Positions 58,512-64,000 of a DNA stretch of 64,000 nucleotides are shown here, in pieces; the first letter of the stretch is position 1; each line of letters opens with the position of its first letter. The stretch comes from an uncultured Flammeovirgaceae bacterium (GTDB lineage: Bacteria > Bacteroidota > Bacteroidia > Cytophagales > Cyclobacteriaceae): NCBI GenBank assembly GCA_937883755.1, contig CAKZYA010000061.1:1-64000 (forward strand). The letters run 5' to 3'. The notes under the pieces were generated by a model. It did not search any database and was not told where the DNA came from. It saw only the letters and a program-made list of their open reading frames with translations. A program made the position numbers and the translations under genes.

Positions 58512-59609
58512 TTATGTGTAAAAAACGGGATTGGTGTTGGTATCCGCCAAACGGACTGCAAAATTAACAAATTTTTTGCATAAAAATTCCTGTATCAACT
58601 CTTTTGTGTAGACCTCACTTTCGTAGTGTCCAATATCGGCAATTATAATCTTCCCATCTGCATCAAAAAATTCGTGGTATTTAAAGTCAGCGGTCACAAA
58701 AACGTCAGCACCCTGCCGAATGGCGTGAGGCAATAAAAAGCTACCAGCTCCGCCACAAATGGCTACGGTTTTCACCGGGCGATCTAGTACAGCCGTATGC
58801 CGAATGACCGACAAGTTCATTTGGGTTTTGAGGTAATCTAAAAAATCAGAAGACGATAGGGCTTCAGCTAACTGTCCAATTATGCCGGAGCCTACTTCCT
58901 GGTTTTCATTTTCCAATTTGTGCAGGTAGTAAGCCACCTCTTCGTAAGGGTGAGCAGTCCGTAGGGCTTGAAGTACGCGATTAGTTAGATGGTTTGGCAA
59001 AATCACTTCAATGCGCTGTTCATCTACCCGTTCAAGCTTGCCTGTTTCACCAATGTGTGGGTTAGCCTGCTCATTAGGTTGAAACGTTCCGGTGCCACTT
59101 ATCTGAAAGCTACAATTCTGGTAGTTGCCAATATTGCCCGCTCCGGCTTCGCTAAGCGCATTGAGTACTGCTTCAGCATTTTCGAGGGGTACGAAGGTGG
59201 TAAGTTTTTGCAGAGTTTGCGTTTTGGGAACTAGTACGCGGGTTTGTTGTAATCCGAACTTTTCAGCAATCTTAGCATTTACTCCGTTGTGTACATTATC
59301 TAGATTGGTATGAATAGCGTAAATAGCAATGTCATTCTTTATCGCCTTGATAATTGTCCGCTCAATGTAATTACGTCCGGTCAGGCTCTTCAAGCCTCGA
59401 AAAATAATAGGATGATGGGCAACAATGAGGTTGCAATTTTGCTTGATGGCTTCCTCCACCACGCTTTCAATGGCATCTAGACTAACCAAAATACCCTGCA
59501 CTTCCGCTTGCGGATTTCCGGTAAGCAGTCCAGCATTATCGTAAGATTCCTGATAGCTACGCGGGGCGATGGTTTCCAAGTAGGTGATTACGTCATGTAT
59601 CTGGGTCAT
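58512..59609 (-). CDS. NIF3-family dinuclear metal-centre protein
   Basis: 365 residues. Metal ligands in NLIVAHHPIIFRGLKSL, the AIYAIHTNLDNVHNGVNAK region, and the C-terminal TADFKYHEFFDADGKIIIADIGHYESE. A middle insert (about 130-230) is the usual CutA-like NIF3 insertion. Members are hexameric proteins with two metal ions; the biochemical role is debated (GTP cyclohydrolase-like or hydrolase). Eight bases separate it from the coiled-coil gene, and both are probably one message ending at the 57652 terminator. Confidence 0.92.
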   Translation of the reverse strand: MTQIHDVITYLETIAPRSYQESYDNAGLLTGNPQAEVQGILVSLDAIESVVEEAIKQNCNLIVAHHPIIFRGLKSLTGRNYIERTIIKAIKNDIAIYAIHTNLDNVHNGVNAKIAEKFGLQQTRVLVPKTQTLQKLTTFVPLENAEAVLNALSEAGAGNIGNYQNCSFQISGTGTFQPNEQANPHIGETGKLERVDEQRIEVILPNHLTNRVLQALRTAHPYEEVAYYLHKLENENQEVGSGIIGQLAEALSSSDFLDYLKTQMNLSVIRHTAVLDRPVKTVAICGGAGSFLLPHAIRQGADVFVTADFKYHEFFDADGKIIIADIGHYESEVYTKELIQEFLCKKFVNFAVRLADTNTNPVFYT

Positions 59610-59828
59610 AAAGTGTCTATTTTGAGAAGAACGAAGGTACGAAAGTTGCTCAATGAAGAATAGCCATCATACTGATTCCGATCAGCACTACTGAACCTTA
59701 TCATTTATTAACGCTCTACCCTTGATTCGCATTACTCATTCTTAGAGCCAGGTTGCTGACTTGGCGATTTTGGTAAATAGCAATGAAATTTCGTTAATCT
59801 CGCTACATATAGTGTCATGTTGTCGTAA

Positions 59829-60236
59829 CTATTTAAATTCATTTCCACATGACTTACATTTGTAGACAGTTTTGTAGTAAATAGGAAAAACCATCAACAA
59901 AAAAGAGACTATTGCCGATAAAATTCCTCTTGCTCCTTTCATAGACTTAAAGCCACTATAAATGTCTTCAGACTGGCAATTAGGACAGTTAATAATATTG
60001 CCTTGGTCATTTGTTAGTGGAGAATTTATGGTTTCTTCAATAATTGTAGCTGCTTCGTCAAGATCAATTTTACTAACTTTTAGTTTTACACCCCCAACGG
60101 TAATGTTATACAAAGGATTTAGCCCGACAATATTTTCATCGAACAAGAAACAGATAATATTCTCGTTCTCAAGCTTAGACTTCATTAGATGAGCCTCAAT
60201 AGGATTGTCAAAGGTTTTTATCGTTACTAATTCCAA
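59829..60236 (-). CDS. DUF2007-type protein with C-terminal zinc ribbon and membrane helix
   Basis: 135 residues. The DUF2007 domain (1-75) opens with ELVTIKTFDNPIEAHLMKSKLE and shows a VKLKVSKIDLDEAATIIEE end. Two Cys pairs, CPNC (near 84-87) and CKSC (near 128-131), make a ribbon-like zinc site around a membrane segment (near 105-123, GILSAIVSFLLMVFPI). The role is unknown; DUF2007 is proposed to sense or signal. Located with a small membrane protein on the same strand. Confidence 0.8.
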   Translation of the reverse strand: MELVTIKTFDNPIEAHLMKSKLENENIICFLFDENIVGLNPLYNITVGGVKLKVSKIDLDEAATIIEETINSPLTNDQGNIINCPNCQSEDIYSGFKSMKGARGILSAIVSFLLMVFPIYYKTVYKCKSCGNEFK

Positions 60237-60299
60237 GTCTTGATTTTTTATGCAACACTGTAGAAGATAGCAATTCCTTAAGCATAAGCGTAGTGAATT

Positions 60300-60611
60300 C
60301 TACAGCTCCTTTTTAATGAGTTTTCGCAGTAAAACTATATTCAAAAAAACAGCTACGGCTACGATAAGCAGATACGTAGGATCGGAAAAAATATAGTTCC
60401 ATTGATCATTAAACTTCATTTCTTGATCCTCGATTTTCACTATTGGGACTGCTGTGTAATTTACCGTTATAGCTTCGCCGTAATAGCTAACTATTCTAGG
60501 TCCTACATCCGTATTGTCGCCGCCAAGGGTAAAGTCATTACTGTCTTCGGCTAACCAGTAATATCCTGCTACCAATAGAATAATTCCAAGCAAACGAATC
60601 AATGATTTCAT
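60300..60611 (-). CDS. Small membrane protein, function unknown
   Basis: 103 residues, two membrane helices (about 5-22 and 78-98) with a soluble middle (about 25-75, NDFTLGGDNTDVGPRIVSYYGEAI). No family recognised. Upstream of the DUF2007 gene on the same strand with a 63-base gap; possibly co-transcribed. Confidence 0.6.
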   Translation of the reverse strand: MKSLIRLLGIILLVAGYYWLAEDSNDFTLGGDNTDVGPRIVSYYGEAITVNYTAVPIVKIEDQEMKFNDQWNYIFSDPTYLLIVAVAVFLNIVLLRKLIKKEL

Positions 60612-60747
60612 ATCCGTAGGTGTGAAGGATGAGTTTTAGAATTTGCGCGAGTAAACGGATGACTCACACTAATCCAGCAGAGGCCATAGGGGTATGATTG
60701 CTTATACAAGCAGCATTCGTTTACTTCGCGTATAATTAACAATTACA

Positions 60748-61248
60748 ATGGTAATGAACGTTTCAATTGAGAGCATAATCCTCCAACTAAAGGATATTCA
60801 GGATGGTAAGAACTGGATGGGTGCGAATTTCAGTCGGAAGCTTGGTATGATTAGCCAAGAGGAAGCTTTTGTCCGGCCTATGCCTAACTTACATAGTGTA
60901 GCCGAGATCATTTCTCATCTGACGGTCTGGCGAAAGGAGACCATTGTGAAGATTGAAACTGGTAAAGGCACGCTCACCGATGATAGTGAAGAAAATTGGC
61001 TACCTAACCATAAGCTCAAAGAAATCGGTTGGAATAAGATCAGAGCTGAATACCGAGATAGTCTGTCAAAAATGATTGAGCTGCTCCAAACAAAGAATGA
61101 TAGCTTTTTGAACGAAAAATACTATGATACTGATTTTAAAGGTTATTACCCCTATCAGTTTGTAATTCATGGAATGCTGCACCACGATATTTATCATTTA
61201 GGTCAGCTCGGTATTATCATAAAGTTTCTTAAAGAACCCAAAGCTTAG
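60748..61248 (+). CDS. DinB-superfamily protein
   Basis: 166 residues, four-helix DinB fold. Candidate metal-binding His in the HSVAEIISHLTVWR and HGMLHHDIYHLGQLG segments, as in DinB/YfiT thiol-transferase-like proteins. Function unknown, likely thiol-dependent or metal-dependent. Starts at the first ATG of MVMN. Precedes lpxK by 15 bases on the same strand. Confidence 0.85.
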   Translation: MVMNVSIESIILQLKDIQDGKNWMGANFSRKLGMISQEEAFVRPMPNLHSVAEIISHLTVWRKETIVKIETGKGTLTDDSEENWLPNHKLKEIGWNKIRAEYRDSLSKMIELLQTKNDSFLNEKYYDTDFKGYYPYQFVIHGMLHHDIYHLGQLGIIIKFLKEPKA

Positions 61249-61263
61249 CCGTACTACACACCT

Positions 61264-62337
61264 TTGATAAATTCCCAAAAATTACTTCTACCTGCTTTGA
61301 GCCAGTTAGTACTTTGGCCATTGGCTGGATTATACGATGGTATTACCCGATTTCGTAATCACCTGTACAATATAGGTTACAAAAAGACTCTGGACTTTAC
61401 TCCCTTTGTCGTCAGTGTGGGGAATCTGAGTGTGGGTGGTACCGGAAAATCGCCGATGATTGAGTATCTGACTGATTATCTGTTAGGAGAGAACTATTCC
61501 GTAGCAATACTGAGTCGAGGCTACGGGCGAAAAACGCAGGGGGTACGGTTGGCCACCGATGAAGATTCGGCCGAAACGCTGGGTGATGAGCCGTATCAGT
61601 TTTATCGAAAGTATCAAAGTAAATCCGTAACTGTGGCCGTAGCTGAAGAGCGGATATTGGGTGTCCCTGAAATTATGCATCATTACCCTGAAACCCAGGT
61701 TATTTTATTAGATGATGCCTACCAGCATCGATCTATCGCCCGCGATCTAAACTTACTGCTGACTTCTTTTGACCGTCTGTTTTACCAGGATTGGGTACTT
61801 CCTGCCGGACGACTACGAGAGTCGCGTACTGGAGCTAAGCGAGCTGATGCGGTGATTGTTACCAAATGCCCGGATGATTTAAGTGAGCCCGCCCAAAAGA
61901 AAATCACTACTAAGATTGCACGATATACTCAGAAGAGAACGCCTGTTTTCTTCAGTAGTATTCGCTACGGTAAGCCTAAAGCAGCGTTTAATCATGCAGA
62001 ATTAGGTAAAAAGATAATCGCTTTCTCGGGGATTGCTCGTCCTCAGCCATTTCAACAATATGTGCAGCAGCATTTTCTTACCGAGGAATATATTACTTTT
62101 GCCGATCATCACCGTTATACGGAAAAAGATATTGAAAACCTTCAACGGCGGATTTCGGAAAATACGTGCCTTATGACCACCGAAAAGGATATGGTGAAAA
62201 TGATTAGTGGCTCGCTGACTGAGCGATGGCAACAACTGCCTCTATTTTACATCCCGATTCAAACCTGTTTTATTCTCGATGATGCGGCATTTCTTACCTG
62301 GCTTCATCAGTCAATATCATCAGCTACGCAATCTTGA
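61264..62337 (+). CDS. lpxK: Tetraacyldisaccharide 4'-kinase LpxK, TTG start
   Basis: 357 residues. P-loop NLSVGGTGKSPMIEYL near residues 55-70, an LSRGYGRK segment, then EPYQFYRKYQSK and ILLDDAYQHRSIARDL. Phosphorylates the 4' position of the lipid A disaccharide at the membrane. No ATG lies near; the family-typical N-terminus (KLLLPALSQLVLWPLAGLYDGI) begins at a TTG, so a TTG start is likely. It starts 15 bases after the DinB stop and ends 20 bases before the porin gene. Confidence 0.92.
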   Translation: MINSQKLLLPALSQLVLWPLAGLYDGITRFRNHLYNIGYKKTLDFTPFVVSVGNLSVGGTGKSPMIEYLTDYLLGENYSVAILSRGYGRKTQGVRLATDEDSAETLGDEPYQFYRKYQSKSVTVAVAEERILGVPEIMHHYPETQVILLDDAYQHRSIARDLNLLLTSFDRLFYQDWVLPAGRLRESRTGAKRADAVIVTKCPDDLSEPAQKKITTKIARYTQKRTPVFFSSIRYGKPKAAFNHAELGKKIIAFSGIARPQPFQQYVQQHFLTEEYITFADHHRYTEKDIENLQRRISENTCLMTTEKDMVKMISGSLTERWQQLPLFYIPIQTCFILDDAAFLTWLHQSISSATQS

Positions 62338-62357
62338 AAAATACCAGGCCTCAGCTC

Positions 62358-64000
62358 ATGCGCGTGCACCGTCAGAAGATTTTCTTAAACAGGTCTATTC
62401 CGTCCGATAAAATATTAGTTAGACTATTTGCCGGGGGATTATTATTGCTACTTAGTGTGGGAATGGCTTATGCCCAACGTCCAGGTGGGGTTCGCATTCC
62501 AACCGATACTACTACTCAAAGTCAGGAAGATACCGTACAGTATGGTCCTGAGACCTCTCAATACATTTATCAATCTGACTTACAGAATAACCGGGTTATT
62601 TATCAGCAGGTAGATACAATGTTAACGGGGGTGCATAAATATAGCCGAGTAGAAAATTTTCTGAATTATCAACAGTATCTGGGTGCTATCGGTATGGCGA
62701 GCCGCAACATCTATCCGGTAGTGCCTAAGACTATCGGGACTGATATTGGGCTAGATGCTTACGACATTTACGTGACCGAACCCGAAGATATCCGTTACTA
62801 CGACACCAAATCACCCTTCACGCAGATGTTCATTACGTTTGGTGGGGTGGGCAGAGATGCGGTAGATGTTACTTTCTCCCGAAACATTGGCCCCAATCTA
62901 AATTTTGGAATCAATGTACGCACCCTCAGTATTGATAAGCAAATAGGTGCTGCTCGCCGTGAAGGTGATAAGGTAGTACGTTCTAGCAACATCACCGCCT
63001 TTATGCACTATCGTAGTGAAGACAAACGCTATCAGTTGATGGCAAACGCTACTCGCTTTGGGCATAATGTTGATGAATCGGGGGGGGTGATAGAGGATAC
63101 AACTCAGGATACTGGGTTATCAGAGTTCTTTTTCGGACAGGCTTCCCAAATTTGGCTACGAGAGTTTGAAGCGAAAGAATTTCGGTTCAACTATCATTTA
63201 TATCATCAGTTTGAGCTGAGCGAGCTACTACAAGTCTATCATCAGTTTACCCGTCGGCATCAAAATAACTATTTCTATTTTCAGCTTGGTAACGAGACTA
63301 TTGATACGGACTCAGCTACCCGCTATTTTTCTCGAGTATTGCTAGACTCAACTCAAACGGCTGACCGAATTGAGTACGACGTATGGGATAATGAAATAGG
63401 ATTAAAAGGTAGCTTAGGCAATCTGTTTTACAGCGTTCACTATCGCATCCGCCGCCCGATTGTCCATTACAATAACTACGATTTAGATAGTGTAAGAACA
63501 TTGCCAGTTTACGGAAGAAGTGAAGTTGCCGATGAAGACTTTACTGAACTCTATGCTGGGTTTGATCTTCGCTTCGATTTAGGCGATAGCACCTTTTTAG
63601 GTGGCGGTGTAGAGTACTTAAATACTGAAAGCTATCGAATAGATGCTGAGTTCAGTAATCCTATTCTGAAGGCAAAAGCCACCCGGGCTCGAGTATTGCC
63701 AACGTATACTAACCAGCAATTTATTGGTAACCATAATTATTGGAAAAACTCATTTGAACCCACCGGTATTGATCAATTATCGGGCTCGTTAGAATATCCA
63801 TTCCCGAGTATTTACCTGCGACCGTTTGCCTCGATCACTAATATTAATCGTCCTATTTATTATCGGCGAGATACAGCGTATAACAGTCGGCAAGCTTTTC
63901 CCGAACAAGCAAGTGGTGCAGTACAGTTACTTTCACCAGGCGCGGAAGTCCGAATCGATTTTCTAAAGAAGATGCACTTTCAGGGGCAAGCTATTTATAC
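62358..64000 (+). CDS. Putative porin, 5' part only
   Basis: 547 codons visible with the frame open at the window's end. Start ATG at 62358, 20 bases after lpxK. Signal peptide to about residue 41 (SVGMAYAQ). A linker then leads to repeated beta strands (ITFGGVGRDAVDVTFSRNIG, IGLKGSLGNLFYSVHYRI, YLRPFASITNINRPIYYRR), the pattern of the large putative porins of Bacteroidota (Pfam 'putative porin'). Outer-membrane barrel is expected; substrate unknown. The position behind lpxK suggests envelope-assembly linkage. Confidence 0.85.
   Translation, partial: MRVHRQKIFLNRSIPSDKILVRLFAGGLLLLLSVGMAYAQRPGGVRIPTDTTTQSQEDTVQYGPETSQYIYQSDLQNNRVIYQQVDTMLTGVHKYSRVENFLNYQQYLGAIGMASRNIYPVVPKTIGTDIGLDAYDIYVTEPEDIRYYDTKSPFTQMFITFGGVGRDAVDVTFSRNIGPNLNFGINVRTLSIDKQIGAARREGDKVVRSSNITAFMHYRSEDKRYQLMANATRFGHNVDESGGVIEDTTQDTGLSEFFFGQASQIWLREFEAKEFRFNYHLYHQFELSELLQVYHQFTRRHQNNYFYFQLGNETIDTDSATRYFSRVLLDSTQTADRIEYDVWDNEIGLKGSLGNLFYSVHYRIRRPIVHYNNYDLDSVRTLPVYGRSEVADEDFTELYAGFDLRFDLGDSTFLGGGVEYLNTESYRIDAEFSNPILKAKATRARVLPTYTNQQFIGNHNYWKNSFEPTGIDQLSGSLEYPFPSIYLRPFASITNINRPIYYRRDTAYNSRQAFPEQASGAVQLLSPGAEVRIDFLKKMHFQGQAIY

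Noticed and set aside
5171-62337. CRISPR arrays, tRNA genes, rRNA genes, prophage or intact insertion sequences
   Set aside because: No regularly spaced identical repeats, tRNA-like cloverleaf, transposase or integrase was seen on reading both strands, though tRNA detection by eye is limited.

Overview
The window looks like a chromosomal segment of a Bacteroidota bacterium, most likely order Cytophagales. Evidence: type IX secretion (T9SS) sorting domains of both type A (bases 1-978) and type B (24094-29553), a PorP/SprF-type outer-membrane protein, a PorE-like OmpA protein, FecR/ECF sigma/TonB-receptor signalling, lipoproteins, and promoter-like TAnnTTTG elements instead of E. coli -10 boxes. 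Shine-Dalgarno sites are mostly absent. Both ends cut through genes. I see no rRNA, tRNA, CRISPR array, intact transposase or prophage.

Layout. 1-6000: T9SS cargo end, small lipoprotein, orphan TPR histidine kinase, small secreted or membrane proteins. 6000-10200: a structured intergenic element, a lipoprotein ADP-ribosylglycohydrolase, an isochorismatase-like protein lacking its cysteine, an acyltransferase and an ankyrin lipoprotein. 10200-14900: a membrane-tethered AraC-type regulator, then a Crp-family regulator followed by two consensus TGTGA-N6-TCACA sites, a RidA-like gene and a multiply broken alpha/beta-hydrolase. 14900-23900: MacB/FtsX-type permease, DUF998 and SLC13 proteins, a PKD lipoprotein, and a histidine kinase/response regulator pair. 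24000-35100: a 1819-residue T9SS cargo divergent from a PorP/SprF protein, an M48 protease and the PorE-like protein. 35200-48000: housekeeping genes (gpsA with a PlsB-type acyltransferase, tpx, ftsK-lolA, asd, a THUMP-like methyltransferase) and envelope proteins. 48000-56100: a cell-surface signalling locus (ECF sigma, FecR, STN-domain repeat protein, TonB receptor) plus a zinc-finger anti-sigma-like protein. 56200-64000: Tat-exported enolase-superfamily protein, coiled-coil and NIF3 pair, small proteins, DinB, lpxK and a putative porin.

Most promising for a closer look: (1) phased GTTAA half-sites, four upstream of the MacB-like permease and two upstream of the histidine kinase/response regulator operon, sharing a 16-base word with one mismatch, which suggests a small regulon; (2) the tandem Crp-type sites next to a Crp homologue carrying the matching recognition residues; (3) a FecR/sigma locus whose STN signalling domain sits on a separate surface-repeat protein instead of on the TonB receptor; (4) a family of intergenic imperfect palindromes, several sharing a GCGAC-NN-TCGC-like core; (5) two gene relics that show as decayed coding sequence, an alpha/beta-hydrolase and a quinone-oxidoreductase fragment. 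Functions are from motif reading alone; no database search was run.
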